Source: Larus michahellis
Taxonomy: Eukaryota > Chordata > Aves > Charadriiformes > Laridae
NCBI RefSeq assembly: GCF_964199755.1
Contig: NC_133901.1
Location: forward strand, 47,027,418-47,091,417
Length of the DNA stretch: 64,000 nt
Direction of reading: 5' to 3'
Part shown: positions 23,801-36,700 of the stretch, one piece after another
How the letters are laid out: each line of letters opens with the position of its first letter
Numbering within the stretch: position 1 is the first letter of the stretch
The notes under the pieces: generated by a model
The model's input: the letters and a program-made list of their open reading frames with translations, nothing else
The model's database searches: none
Told to the model about the DNA's origin: nothing
Position numbers and translations under genes: made by a program

Positions 23801-24180
23801 TACTGTGGTTCCTACCAGTGGATAGAAGGCACATATATATCAGACTATGATACATATAAAGCCAGCACTGTCTATAATATTCCTTGTTATTCCAATGATA
23901 AAAAGTGCTGGGGACCAGGTAAGGAATGTTCCCTCTGGAAAAAGCCATAGTAATAACAGTACTAACAGTATGATGTCAGTCTAATCAGTGTCACCCCTAC
24001 TGGTTTCTCATCAGTAAGATTAGAAACACTTAAATAAGAACTAAGAGCCTAAATTCTTGAGATAATCTGGGCCTTAATGCTTCACTAAAACTCTCCTGCC
24101 TGTGATAAGACAAATCCATTTTAAGGACACAGCACATGAAAGAATCCTGTCTTCCATAAATGCTTTCAGCTTCCATGTTT
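20891..24180. other. Anonymous AT-rich DNA
   Basis: No supported gene or repeat apart from a 19-base poly(T) at 21436-21454 and short TA-rich runs near 21770-21830. A candidate exon-like segment at 23702-23918 is listed on its own. Confidence 0.5.
23702..23918 (+). other. Exon-like open segment, unrecognised
   Basis: A pyrimidine-rich acceptor ('tctttctttagtttacag', ending at 23701) precedes, and a donor CAG|GTAAGG follows at 23918/23919. The 217 bases between are open in one frame from AGATACATGG onward and encode a Cys- and Tyr-rich stretch including HVGETYCGSYQWIEGTY. I recognise no family. The opposite strand is also open across the same bases (23691-23948), which argues that low stop density, not selection, explains it. 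Confidence 0.2.
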
Positions 24181-24920
24181 AAAGAATCACGGAATCTTCA
24201 GAGTTAGAAGGGACCTCTAGAGATCATCTAGTCCAGCTCCCCTGCTAGAGCAGGATTGCCTAAAGCACATCCCTCAGGGCTGCATCCAGGCGGGTCTTGA
24301 AAATCTCCAGAGAAGGGGACTCCACAACCTCCCTGGGCAGCCTGTTCCAGTGCTCTGTCACCCTCACTGTAAAGAAGTTTTTCCGTGTATTTGAACGGAA
24401 CTTCCTATGTTCTAGCTTGTGCCCATCGCCCCTTGTCCTGTCGCTGGGAACCATTGAAAAGAGCCTGGCTCCGTCCTCCTTAAACCCACCCTTTAGATAC
24501 TTGTAAACATTAATCAGGTCCCCCCTCAACCTTCCCTTCTCCAGGCTAAAGAGTCCCAGCTCTCTCAGCCTTTCCTCATAAGGGAGGTGCTCCAGTCCCA
24601 TACTCATCTTGGTTGCCCTACGCTGGACTCGCTCCAGTAGTTCCCTGTCCCTCTTGAACTGGGGAGCCCAAAACTGGACACAGTACTCCAGTTGTGGCCT
24701 CACCAGTGCAGATTAAAGGGGGAGAATGACCTCCCTCGACCTACTGGCCAGTCTTCCCTATGCAGCCCAGGATGCCATTGGCCTTCTTGGCGACAAGGGC
24801 ACACTGCTGGCTTATGGATAATTTGCTGTCTACTAGGACCCCCAGGTCCTTCTCCTCAGAGCTGCTTCCCAGCATGTCCGCCCCTAACATATACTGGTGT
24901 TTGGCATTCTTCCAATGAAA
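24181..24920 (-). mobile_element. CR1 LINE, 3' part (fragment A)
   Basis: The 3' end is at the left: on the minus strand it closes with the CR1-type octamer region 'gattccgtgattcttt'. From there the element runs right for about 740 bp, where similarity fades near 24905-24920. It is 5'-truncated, as most CR1 copies are. The 3' untranslated part includes the familiar 'gggacctctagagatcatc' on the plus strand. The reverse-transcriptase tail is annotated separately. Divergence looks moderate. Confidence 0.95.
24260..24703 (-). pseudogene. CR1 ORF2 C-terminal remnant
   Basis: A 147-codon open frame encodes the C-terminal part of the CR1 ORF2 protein, downstream of the reverse-transcriptase core: motifs [44 protein letters not shown] and [20 protein letters not shown] in order. 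The endonuclease and the catalytic part of the reverse transcriptase are absent because the copy is truncated at the 5' end. The frame is intact to its normal stop, so this copy is younger than the SINE relics in the window. It cannot move on its own. Confidence 0.92.
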
Positions 24921-27024
24921 AAGAAAATCCTAAATTCAGCTTATGCCCATTGTGTCACTTCTCAATAAACTTGAAACTTGCTTCCCCTATGTCAATTCAT
25001 CCCTATTGCTCACTGATGAAGCCCCATGGGCTGCACATGACACAGTCAGATTGTTGCTAAGAGAACGAACATGTTAATTTATAACTTGCTTACTTCCATT
25101 TCTTGGTCATTTGGAAACCGACTTCTAAATTTTCTTATGCTGGTATCATTTATTTGAGGAGAAATGCCATTATAACATCATTTAGCCCTAACACCTCTCC
25201 CACAGAGTTAACCGTTTGTGACCACACTAGTCTCAATTACTGTAATTCCTTTCCAGCAGCGATCTGCTGCTGCTTATAGAATGCACAAAAGGCAGAAACT
25301 TTTCTCCTGGCACACACAGGCCCAAGGAAAGATACACTAAACAGGATACAAAGACTATATCCTAGTGAATGAAAGATGTGCTAGGTATCCAAATCAGGAA
25401 GAGACAGCTCAAATTAAGATTTCAATTGCCTCAATAGGTTAAAACAAAATTCTGCATAGTGTTACAGATGTTTCTGAAAATAATCAATGCAACCAGACTA
25501 GAACAGAGTTTCACGCCACAGTGCCATAATTGCTTCAGCCTCCTGCTACAATTATAAAAGCAACAGCTGCTAAACTACCCTCTGAGCCCTTCAAAGAACT
25601 TCTTTAGTCTAACTCTAACTACAAATTGGATGTGTGTTAAGGCTTTTCAGCCTCCGATACATTGCAAAACTTAAGTTTTGCCAGCTATAAGCACCCAAAT
25701 CTCATCGTACAGCATTCATATGGCTGATAGTTTGTATCAGGGAAATAGTCAAAAAATATTGGAGCTAAGTAAAGAAACATTATGTACTTGTATTCTGATA
25801 CAGAGTCAACAGAGAAGATATCAAACGACCCAATTCCAGACTCTGAATGCTCTTATAACTGCTAATTACTGGACTAACATCTATTCCCTTACCTACAACT
25901 TTAAAGTGAATGCCAGGGAAATGCACATCCATGAGCACTGTTCAAACTACGGATTAAGAAAAAAAAGCGTAAGCTTTATCTGAAAGCTATGTAGTCTAGA
26001 AATTAGCATTTATTACATGTATTCATGTGATTATTGCACTCTCCAAATGATGGTCTACTGCAATGCAATCCAGGTAGAGATGTCGTTCAACATGTAAACC
26101 TTTGACTAACTCTATCTTCTGGTGTAAATCATTTCCAATAAACTTTGGTGGAAGAGTTTCGTAATTCATATTAACTTAATTTTCTAGTACAGTTTCACAA
26201 TAATACGTCAGATCTGTTAACAGATTCCTAACACTTCTAACTGTATGAACCAGTGTTATGTATTGGTTTATATGTTGGTTTGACGTACGTACATGATGTG
26301 CTGCTTTTCACATGTAATCAGCATATAAGCCTCTACTAACTGGTTTTACATTACTGTAATGAAATGGTACAATCTAATGAAATACAGCATTTCTAGTGCT
26401 GTTACAGATTTAAGACTGCTGGAAGAGCAGAGTATACAATACTCTACAGCACTACTATAGCTGTCCATTTAAGAAGTCTTGATGGTATGTATTACTGGGG
26501 CATGATTTTTGAGCAGAAAGGTCATGCTCATGAGTCAGCAGGTAGCAGGACCTGCATCTGTTAATATGAGATTACGAGAACTGCCATACTAGATAGAAAT
26601 AAAAATCTGTTTTATCCAGTACACCCACAGTAGCATATGTTGTAGAAAAAGAATACAGGATAATCTTCTGGATACAGCCACTAACCTTCCAGCAAGCAGC
26701 AGTTAAGAGATTGAGAAGGGTAAACACTGAAAACTAGTAGTTTGCCAACAGCAGTCTCACCATACCAGTGATGTAGTTCAGGATGTTACTGAAATACACA
26801 AGTTCAAGATTTCATCCTAGGAGATGGCAATTCTTGTTTAGAGTAAAAAAGAAAATCCAATAATTGTATATTTAATATGTAGATTCAAATATAACTTATT
26901 AACACATTTAAAAAAACCTTTTTGTATGGAACTTTATTTTCAATTATTACAGAGGCAATTTATGCTCAACAAGAGCCATAGACCCACCAAGTGAATATGC
27001 AAGCAGGGTTATTCTTTCTTATTC
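24921..27024. other. Anonymous AT-rich DNA
   Basis: The first 100 bp may be further, badly decayed CR1. A 101-codon frame at 25678-25983 (plus) has no recognisable features. Nothing else is supported. Confidence 0.5.
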
Positions 27025-27215
27025 TAGTCCCGGTCCAGAGAGTCTTAATCGACCAGGTAGGCAACACTGAGAGGGGAAACAGAGGTGCAGAGAGGTGAAC
27101 CGATTTTCTCCGTTACTTCCCAGGTGGATATCAGAAGATGCAGATGGAACTAAGACCCTCTGAAATCCAAATCAGATCCCTAGGCTGAGATTTATACCAC
27201 ATGTCTTACCTCCTA
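27025..27215 (+). repeat. MIR/CORE-SINE-like relic
   Basis: The order 'tcccggtccagagagtctta', 'gaggggaaacagaggtgcag', 'agaggtgaac', a diverged middle and 'taccacatgtcttacctcc' follows the widespread amniote SINE consensus (compare 'ccccaaagagcttacaatc', 'ggggaaactgaggcacag', 'agaggtgaagtgac', 'agaccacactgcctcc'). The match is good enough to call the class but not the subfamily. Confidence 0.65.
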
Positions 27216-28789
27216 ACATGTGTCTCAGTGAAACTATGCAGGGCATTTGGAGATTGCTAGGTCTACAAGGTTATTATTTTTACATAAAGGACCTACAAGA
27301 CAAAGCAGCACATGAATCAACTTAGTTTAGGAAACAACCTGGATATTGCATTTTATACCAAACATAATAGATGTTGAAATTAATATGCTGCAGGAAACCG
27401 AAAAAGAAAGAAAGAAGAGGTACGAGATAATGTCATTTATATCCCACTTCAGCAACTGCATGTAGCTCCTTGCTACCAGAGATCTGCTTTCCAACAGCAA
27501 ATAATAAAATTATACTTTTTCTGCTGTTAATTATATGCAAATTAAAATTGGGTGCACATTAATGCAAAGAGTTGAATATCCATTTAATCAGATCCTCCCT
27601 GCAGGGTCCAATGATAAAAATGACAGAAGCCTTGCATTACTAATTCTGAACTTCTCACATCTTGTACATACTTACCTTGTAAGCGAACTACTACTGTGAC
27701 ACCTGCCTGCTGGGCTGAAGGTTTATGTTGATTAGGTCTATAGGAGCTAGTGGTAATCCTCCTGAAGGGAAAGTTCAGTTCCTTGAGCTAGAAACCTAAA
27801 GAGTAAATCCCTGTAGTAACCGGAATCATTTAGCTGCTGAAATCAACAACAACAAGCCCCTAACATTCAAGATTTTTTGATAAAGATTTAGGCTGTAGCC
27901 TGTTCTAACATGCTGCATGGTGAGGGCAGAGATCTATTGTTTAGATCTAGTTTCCCCTCTTTTAAATCAGCAGGAAAGAGAAGTGTCTCTAAACTATCCG
28001 ATTACATGTATAATCTCCCTTCAGTTTTCTTTCCTGAAAGAGATCTGCTGAATATCTACCCTTTTCTCAGTCTCCTTTTTTTTTCCCCCCAAGCTTTCAT
28101 CTTCACTTCTAATTCTAGCATTGAGAGAAACTTCCCATGGAATAGAAGGGCAAAAGCCTCCTTGATGTAGATTCTATGTATTAATAACTGTGACAAGAGG
28201 GCCCTTAACCCTGTTTAATAGCTAAAAAGACAAGTGGCAGGGGAAGAAAACAGAAATTTATACGAATGAGACCATATTCTATTATGCTGCCTCACATGGT
28301 GACAGCATAGACTCATGAATTTTCATCTGACATGACAGTCAAGATCAGTCCCAGGGTCTTACTGCAGAGAATGCAGATCTGCCTTTCTCCCTGCATCACA
28401 GGGCTGTTCAAATCAGCACCAGCTGGACAGGCTTCTCATGAAGCTGTCTTTACAGGGAAGGAAGAAAATATTTTCTTTCCCCCCATTCCCCCCCTCAAGT
28501 GCCTTACTACAGGAAAAAGGTACTCTTCCTATTGCAATGGTAAATCCCACCAACCTGAAGAGAGATTCCTTATTGTAAAGCTGCACAGCTTTGCTCAAAA
28601 ACCCCAGGCAGTCCTGTTCTGTGGTTAACACAGGTATACAACTGAGTTAGGGAGAGGTCATTTGAATTGTGTAGCAGGAAGGATACTTTAAGGGTTAGAT
28701 GTGTCATGGATCCACTTCCTTTCAGCCAGCAAAGACTGTAGAGAAACAAGGTGATCATGAGATGGAAGACACAGACATTATGGATGATG
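27216..28789. other. No gene recognised
   Basis: Open frames at 27910-28170 and 28332-28628 show no domain. The segment 28690-28789 may be more distant CR1 sequence leading into the element that follows, but I cannot align it. Confidence 0.5.
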
Positions 28790-29252
28790 GCAGGACTAGG
28801 GAAGTGATCATCCCCCTGTACTTGGCACTGGTGAGGTCCCATCTCGGGTACCATGTCCGTTTTGGGCCCCGTGCTACCAGAAAGACATTGATATTCTAGA
28901 GCGAGTCCAGAGAAGAGCAAAGAAGCTGGTGAGGGTTCTGGAGAACAAGTCTTATGAGGAACAGCTTAGGGAGCTGGGGTTTCTTAGCCTAGAGAAAAGG
29001 AAGCTGAGAGGAGACCTTATCACTCTCTACAACTACCTGAAAGGAGGTTGTAACCAGGTGGGGGTCGGTCTCATCTCCCAAGTACGAAGTGATAAGACAA
29101 GAGGAAACGGCCTCAAGTTGCTCCAGGGGAGGTTTAGTTTAGATATTAGGGAAAATTTTTACACTGAAAAGGTTATGAAGCATTGGAACAGGCTGCCCAG
29201 GGAAGTGGTGGAATCATCATCCCTGGAGGTATTTAAAAGGTGTGGTGCTTAG
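28790..29252 (+). pseudogene. Broken CR1 ORF2 C-terminal remnant
   Basis: The coding part is split. The upstream piece runs in one frame to a stop at 28897-28899, and the rest (28929-29252) is in another frame, so at least one frameshift separates them. The downstream piece has [48 protein letters not shown] and [20 protein letters not shown]. It lacks the endonuclease and reverse-transcriptase catalytic parts. It is more damaged than the copy at 24.3 kb. Confidence 0.9.
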
Positions 29253-29348
29253 CAATATGATTTAGTGATAGTTTTTGTCAGTGTTAAGTTGGTGGTTGGA
29301 CTCGATCTGAAACGTCCTTTCCAACCTAGACAATTCTATGATTTTATG
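28790..29348 (+). mobile_element. CR1 LINE, 3' part (fragment B)
   Basis: The element starts around the codons for [20 protein letters not shown], which match the CR1 ORF2 region REVIAPL..ALVRPHLEYC, and ends with 'acaattctatgattttatg', a CR1 3' octamer end. Its 3' UTR holds 'ggttggactcgatctgaaac' and 'gtcctttccaacctag'. It belongs to a different subfamily from fragments A and C, because the C-terminal segment reads [17 protein letters not shown] and not [16 protein letters not shown]. Confidence 0.93.
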
Positions 29349-30161
29349 GCAATAAGCCCTGCTGCAAACCCTCCCTCCTGGGTGCTCACAGGGGGAACTT
29401 CTCCCAGAGTGAATCACCGGAGAGGAAATGCACAACTCCCGTAAACTTACTGCCATCTCAGTGGGACCCTCTCTAGAACCTAGCACATCTCAATGTCTAG
29501 AATGCATTCAATTATTGTTCTGTTAGCAAGGCAAACTCAATAAGAAATTATTTCTTCTGATGCCATCTAGAAAGCTTAAAAGGAAGCATTTCAGCACAGA
29601 CATCACAGCTCCACATGCAACCTAAAGCAGCACATCTGCCTGTAACACAGATTCTCCCATTGCTTTTCTTCAAAGGTTTGAGCTACAGTAAAAAATGATT
29701 TTAAGATCTAACTCATTTCCTTGCTTTAGTGGTTGCTAATCTAACACTATTAAATAAGCATAGGGCCTTTTTCTTTAAAGCTTTATACAGTACATTATAC
29801 ATATTTTGAAATTTCTTTAATTGCAGATGAGATAAATACATAATTACAGACTTCACAGAGAGTGTATTCTTCACTCATTAAATCACAATCACAATATTTT
29901 CTGCAAAGCATGTATTTATTTATTTTAACCAAACTGTCCATGATGACTTCCTAGATGCAACTCTGTCACTTCCAAATAGGAGTCTTTATTTCATAGGTCA
30001 CTGCTATAATATGGTGTGATGGCTCCTTAGAACCTTTATTATGTCCTTTTAGCCACTGCCATGAGAAACAGAGCTGTATTGAAGAAACCTTTGGTTTCCT
30101 TTGCTTTGTCCTTCTGAAAACCTAAGTTTTCCTGGTGTCTCTGATTTTTATTTTTCTCTCA
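29349..30161. other. No gene recognised
   Basis: AT-rich sequence with no supported repeat or gene. The frame at 29262-29486 (minus) overlaps the CR1 tail and has no recognised product. Confidence 0.55.
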
Positions 30162-30194
30162 TAAGGAAGGTTAAATCATTTTTAACCTTCCTTA
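30162..30194. other. Perfect 14-bp hairpin
   Basis: The arms taaggaaggttaaa (30162-30175) and tttaaccttcctta (30181-30194) are exact reverse complements around a 5-base loop. The stem is too short for a typical microRNA precursor and has no GC-rich terminator character. Confidence 0.85.
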
Positions 30195-30434
30195 CCCGAC
30201 ATATGTAAGCCCCATTTTTACTTAAACTAATATTTATTCTTAACATCTGAATCTACTAAAAATGGCATTAATATTTTCTTCACTAGGACAAATTCATTAT
30301 TGAGAAGCCCAATTATAAGATGAAAATGGAGAGGTAGTGTTCTCTTCCTATCTGTGAATAAGAAAGGTGCAGAAGACTACGAAATCTGCAAACTCTAAAA
30401 TTCTGAAAGACATGGAGAAAGACATTCAAAGTGG

Positions 30435-30556
30435 TTTGGACATCTAAAGATGGATTTGAATGCCCAAATCCAATTTTAAACTGGGTAGACAATGCTTAAC
30501 TAAAATGAAATTGTGTGTCATTTAAGTATCTGAAAACTTTTGAAAATTCAGTGTGT
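30435..30556 (+). repeat. Ancient amniote repeat fragment, family unresolved
   Basis: The stretch holds 'tttgaatgcccaaatccaat' and 'atctgaaaacttttgaaaat'. This recalls a sauropsid repeat with 'gcctaaatacctttgaaaat' near 'cctaaatccaattt'. Heavily decayed. Confidence 0.35.
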
Positions 30557-30713
30557 GCTGAGGTTAGGTAATTCACTACAGCTAATACCTCTTTTGTTCA
30601 GTGACTCTATTGAAAAATAGAAGTCACACTTCTTAATGTACTTTTTAAAATTATGTATCCTTCTCATTACAGGTTTTTATCCTTAAGTAACTTACTGAAT
30701 CATTTAATTATCA

Positions 30714-30742
30714 TTTCAAGAAGCAAAGCATGCTTCTTGAAA
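30714..30742. other. Perfect 12-bp hairpin
   Basis: The arms tttcaagaagca (30714-30725) and tgcttcttgaaa (30731-30742) pair exactly around a 5-base loop. It is the second exact hairpin within 600 bp. Confidence 0.85.
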
Positions 30743-31059
30743 AAATCCTAGGTAACAAAGTATCCTCAAAGCAGTCAACACACACATCATTCATTCATCA
30801 TTCTCTAGTATCATAAAATACAAAAATTAATAATATGAATAAATGTATGTTAAGTGAAATAATTACATACATACCTATATTTTTAATATACCTTCCTTGT
30901 TAGCAGAAAATACTACCAATTATTACCATAAGATTATATCTGGTTGCAAATCAGTGTGTTTTAATTGTTTATACCCACCAATAGAACAAAATTTCTTTAG
31001 GAAAATAATTAAATACCAATTAAAATTAATTATTTAAATACAAGTTTCCTGCCTGCTGA

Positions 31060-31104
31060 CTTAAATCATGATTAAAATTGGTGATTTAAATCAAGTCACC
31101 CTGC
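31060..31104. repeat. Old repeat piece with TGATTTAAATCA palindrome
   Basis: The run includes 'gacttaaatcatgattaaaa', then a perfect 12-bp palindrome TGATTTAAATCA (31082-31093) and 'agtcaccctg'. I recall 'gatttaaatca...ccaccctg' from a dispersed sauropsid repeat but cannot name it. Confidence 0.35.
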
Positions 31105-33639
31105 TGTGGCCTACCAAAAAAGTTTTCTGAATTATAATCAAATAATATTTAGTATTCAGTATTAATTGGAGCAGTTTATGGTTAGCCCTGGTTTCTGGAA
31201 TGAGACATGCAAGTGCTTCCATTGAACTGAATTCTTAATTCCTCATTTCTCCTTTCATTATATACGTCAGTTACAGAGTTTTATTGCATATGTACAGTCT
31301 TATTTGTACAGAAGACTATATGAGATTGCACTGCATTGAACTGCATTGTAAGAGACAGTGTTTCTAAGAGAACTGAGATATATCAAATGAGTAAGAGGGC
31401 TGACAAGAGATGCAGTCATGGGATATCTGTATCACCAAAATAGCTAAAATAGTCACCTATAAAAACTCAGACTAATTTGTTCGTTATCATTAGATAATCT
31501 GTAACCCATTATTATAACTAAATAACTCATATTCCATTTATTTCTAATTGTTAAGAAACTAATCTTCTGACAAGACCTGCGGATGGTCTCTCGTCTGACA
31601 TAGGTAATTCGTCTAAATGCTTCTGTATTTACCATCAACATGAACACACTATCTCCTATACACTGTATATATGCAGTTTCTTGGAGCTCTAGATAAGTTT
31701 TCTCATATTGTCTTTATGTAAATCACAGTAAGAAGAATATCTAAATTCCAGTGGTGCCCACTAGTAACTCTGCTTTGTATCTCAGGAAAACAAACTTTTC
31801 TCACAGTCTGCACATACTTAACTTTCAATCTCATCATGTTTAAGTGAGCTTATATTTGGTTATCTGTCATTTGCATACAGAAATTAAAGGCAGAAAAGGA
31901 GGTTATTAGCAAAAATAAGATGCAGCCATATCATCACAACCAACATACTGAGACAGGCTCTATCAAGAAAATGCCTCCCTCCTTCCCTAAAAATCCTCAG
32001 CTATCTTTATCAAAATGTCAAGACATTTTTTCACATCCCACAAATATCTCTTCATGATTAAATAGTTTTGGTAATCTACTACCATGGCCAGATGATATCT
32101 TTAGATCTCTTATTAGAAAAATAAGGTAGGGAAACTAGTACAGCAAGAAATATAATTGTATCACATAACTGACATTAACAGGATGCAGTTTATACAAACG
32201 ATTATACATGACACACGATTCATAGTTTTATCAACATAAAAAAATGTTACATTGACCTTTGGATCTTTAGTACTGTATGGAAAACAGGGGCACAAAGAGT
32301 TGTTTTAAATGTCAGTCAATTTTTAATTTAACAAAAAAAAAAGTGTACCCCGAAAAACATTCTACATCTTATGCTATTTCAAAGTCCTGGGAAAAGGATT
32401 GGGTTAGAATTCTGCCACGTCTCCACATTCTTCTGGATTCTTCTTGGGGCAGCAAAACAGTGAATAACAGACATTAAAAATATTTTGGCATCCCATACCT
32501 CTCTCCATTTAAAGCTACAGCAGATACAGCTATAAGCTAGCAAATAAACATATACTTGAATTACATTGTTTAACCTTCATCTTTAATTATTTTTCCATTG
32601 CTCTGGGAAAAAAAAAAAAAAAGATACCTAAGGTAAAGCTACTCAATTCCATTCACAATCACAGTGTCTGCTGGAGGCCAACTGACAAGCTAATGTGATA
32701 GTCAGTGGTGTGTCTCTTTGAAGTTAATCAAGCCAATACCTACACCCCAGAAATCGTGGTCTGGACTTCAAAAGATTGCAGAAAAAGAATCAAGAGGTCC
32801 CGAGGGAAAAAGTAGGATGGATGACAAAGACTTGCCCATTTAGATAATTATGTAAATGGTCACAACACTATGTCTGTGAAACTCCAAGACACTAAAGAGA
32901 GAGGCACTCATAGGAATGAGTTAACTTGATCTGAAATTGCACTGAGATCATGCCTTTCATAATTTAATTAAAAGCTTTCTTTTTCAACATTATAGTTTTT
33001 AAAACTTAACAGGAACATCCGGGTTAGAGTTACCATTAGTTCTTATTATTTCACCTCTGCTTCCATACTGGATGAATACAGTTAGTTTTAACACGGCAAA
33101 AAGCTTGATGCTCAAAATACCACTGGGCATCCACCATAAAGCTCACTAGATAAAAACCATGAAAACACCCAAAACAAATAAGAGTGTTAAACAAGGAAGA
33201 AAGCTATAGTGTATATGATTTCCTCCCTTGGTTTTCCAGAGTAAGAAAACCACATAATCCTCCAGGCATATGCTTTCAGGTCCCTGAAGAACCTGACCAG
33301 TTTAGGACACAGCCCCATACATGTTCGCTCTGGCTGTTGGCCAAGATGGCCTTGATGTCAAAAGATACACGATGTTCCTCTGTATCTGTCCTCACCTCTA
33401 CTTCCCATGAGAGACAGCAATAGAAAGATTCTACCGTTGCTTCAGATTTCCTTTTGCAGCTTCCCAGGTAACGAAGCTCTATTTCTGTTCTTAGTACTCT
33501 TCAGGCAACGTGCATTCTTTAACCATTGCTATTACACTAGCCGTTATCAATTCTGTATTATCTTGCATTTTTCTTCTAGCTCTTGCACTCATCTATGGCC
33601 TCAGTGTATAATCAGATGCCAGAGTTATTCTTTTACTCA
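31105..33639. other. Anonymous AT-rich DNA
   Basis: No supported gene. A 15-base poly(A) lies at about 32608-32622. The frames at 31453-31647, 32277-32477 and 33184-33679 have no recognisable content. Confidence 0.55.
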
Positions 33640-33717
33640 ACATGTACAGTGCCTAGCACAACAGGGTTCCGGTACTTGAACAGAAGTTCTAAGTTGTTAC
33701 AATGCAAAAAAAAAAAA
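33640..33717 (+). repeat. Ancient retroposon tail with poly(A)
   Basis: The core 'atgtacagtgcctagcaca' with 'acagggttccggtacttgaa' matches a dispersed amniote repeat tail ('tgtacagtgcctagcacaat', 'ggggtcctggtccatgactg'). It is followed by 'gttacaatgc' and 12 A (33706-33717), as expected for the 3' end of a plus-strand retroposon. The family is not resolved. Confidence 0.5.
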
Positions 33718-36700
33718 TTGTAATTAATCTTATTAATCTTCTTCTCAGGACCAAGTGCCTCCAATGCACAGCTTGCTCTGCAGTGTGCAACTATATGAAC
33801 TGCTTGAGTTATAAGAATGTGATGCTACACCTTGCTAATAGCCTTCCCAAAAAGGTTCACATACAAAATAAAAAGCCTTGACACAAAGCTAAGTTGCTAG
33901 AGCAGGGTCAGTCAGAGGATAAATCATAACTCAGTGACTAATCTGTCCTCTTTTTCTGAGCTGTAAATCAGGAAGATGAGGAGGTTCTCAGGTTGGTCAT
34001 GGCACAAATGGTAAATCTCACAGTTTGTCACCAGCTAATAGGAAAGAAAATATTAACACACAAATATATCATATTAATAAAAAATTATTTTAGATGTTTA
34101 ATGTTCTTTATAATGAATATTAATGAAATTATTAAAAAATAGATGTTAGTCTATAAGATTTCTTCTTGCAAATAAAGTAACTGACTGAAAATAATAGCAG
34201 TTCAAGCTCTAGACACTTTGTCTCTATTCAGTGCTTGTAAAATTTGGAAAACTTTAGTGGTTGTTGAAGTAAAACACTAAGAAAATTAGATAGAGAAGGT
34301 GTAGGGCAGTAGCCTGTTATCAGCCCAGCCTGACACTTCTCTTACAGCATTCAGGATCAGACCAATGAGATCTCGTCCACCTAATTCTTCCACCTCTTTT
34401 TGTCAGTAGGACATACAGGTACAGATTTATCTCCCCCATCATTTCAGAAATGTGGTATTCATCAATATCAGAACATGCTCTAGAAAAGTAACAGGTCTAT
34501 GTTCAGTACAGAGTAAAAGTAGTACATTACTATCTTCCCCATGTGTGCTCCTGGGGCAGATTCATCAATCCCTCTTGGTCCTGGAAGCAGATTGTCTCAC
34601 CACCTCACAGGGTGGCTCTTACTGTCTCCAGTTTCCTGCCAGGTCTCTTCCCGTTTTCCAGCCTCTTCCCTTACCCTGTTTTACCAACATGCTTGAACAA
34701 CAGGAGCACAGACTGCTTTATACCTCAGTCTTATGAGAGGATCATCCTTCCCTCTCACATTGTTACATTGGACCATGACACTATTTTTTTGTTAAATAAT
34801 ACACCAACAGACCTTCACAAATTCTCAACAAAAACATTAATAAGAATACTTTACCAGCGGACTTCAAAGTGAGCAGAATCAAGCTCTGGAAAGACTTACT
34901 CTGCCCCTTTATCCTACATATACTGAAAACCAAGTTGCTTTACTGACAGCAGCTTAAGTGGTTATTTGCTTGGGTGTGTACTGACAGGGTCAGGAATATA
35001 GAAATAACTTCTATCTTTATGCCATATGATTTGATAGTTCACTAACTGATAACATACCAGCCACCACCAAGCCAACATTTTCTTGTTTGAAGTGTCATTG
35101 ATACGAAGATCAATACTGATAGCAATATTTCAGGGGATATACGCCTTTGTTTGACCACTTAGCTTCATCTCCACTTCCAAAAAATCACAGTACTGCTTTC
35201 ACTCGTGCCTACACTGTCGTCTTTACAATTTTTACCTAAAGGCAACAACGAGCAGCACAATTTCATGACGGTAAAACAAGCTCCCTTGATGCTGCCAGAC
35301 AGACAGACATCATCAGCCTATGGAAAGAGGTTGTAAAATCTGGGATGTTCTGCTTAGGGCTTTCCCTATTAAGATCATTTTGCCTTTTATAACTAGATCT
35401 TCTGTCACAAAATCCTAGTGCAAGCTTCACCCCCACATCGTGAAGTAACTGCCTTGCCTAAATCTGTCCCTGGGGATCCCGCATTTGTTATGAGATTTTC
35501 TCCAAGAAGCCTTTGCAGCTTCTTCTCAGTGTTGCTTTTCATTGCAATTATAGAACCATAAGGCAGCTTTCTGTGCTGCACCTTAGTTCCTATTATTTGC
35601 TCTTTGGTTTTGGACTTCACTGGATAGAGACTTACTAATGAATCTACAGGAATAATTAGAGTATTGCATCACAAAAAGCATGACAAAGAAACTGAAAGAA
35701 AGTATAGCTAGTAGAGAACAGGGGAGAAATGTTTCCAGGAAGCAGAATGAGAGCAAAGCACTGGATAAGAATTCATCCCTTCCAGAGACCAAAAAAGCAG
35801 AAGAGGAAGGGTGACCAACAATGAAAGCCAGGAGAAAAATACACAGATCCTGGGAGGATGAAACTCAAATTTGTTTCAAAAACTAGAGAAGGCCACTCCA
35901 ACAAGTTTAGTGCTTGAGAAGAAACAGCTGCTGAATGCACAAGTCACAGACATCATAAGGAAAGCAGCTACTCATGACCATATGGTCTTCTACCATTTTT
36001 CTTTTCAACTCAGGCAAGACTAATTGTAGGTTCTGGTAGCTGGGTAATCTTTTGAATTTCATTCTGTGGTTTAGAAAGCAAACTGAGGAGGCAAACAATT
36101 TTATTTCAGAAGGTATGAAGAACTTGATAAGAAGCGTTTTTTCAGCTTTTTTTTTTCTTGTCCCGCTGATAAACACAGACCACTACCCTTGGTGGGATGG
36201 TGATTTTATAAGGCTTGGCAGATTTGCACTACTACTAAGGCTATCACATAACACACACAACAAAAATCAAAGATTTAATCAGGCCATAAGCAATAGCACA
36301 ATCTGCTCCCATTGCACATTTGGCAGACCCACAGAGAAGACTAGGTTTTCGGCCTGCACTTCCTACAGCACACAGAATGTGCTTGAAAGTGTGATGGTTC
36401 GTGGAATTAAAACCAATTGTCACCACTGCCAGTGAAGTCAGACCATAACATGAGACATCTCTAATCAGCTCCACAAGACATGAGACACTAAATGTCAGGC
36501 AGAAAATACCCCTTTGGAAAGTTATGTCAGGGAAAAGACTGACAGCATGCAAATTTATCTTAGCAAGATTGAGAGATGCATTGAAGAAAAACTTCAAGGA
36601 AAAAATACCAACCAATAGGAAAGACTTCCAAACAAATACAAAATCTTACTGAAACTCTGTGGGAATTGGATATCAAAATTCCTTAGGCTCCTTTTAAAAA

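Noticed and set aside
28570..28920. 116-codon minus-strand ORF overlapping CR1 fragment B
   Set aside because: It is antisense to the CR1 coding part and unrelated flank, so it is a shadow.
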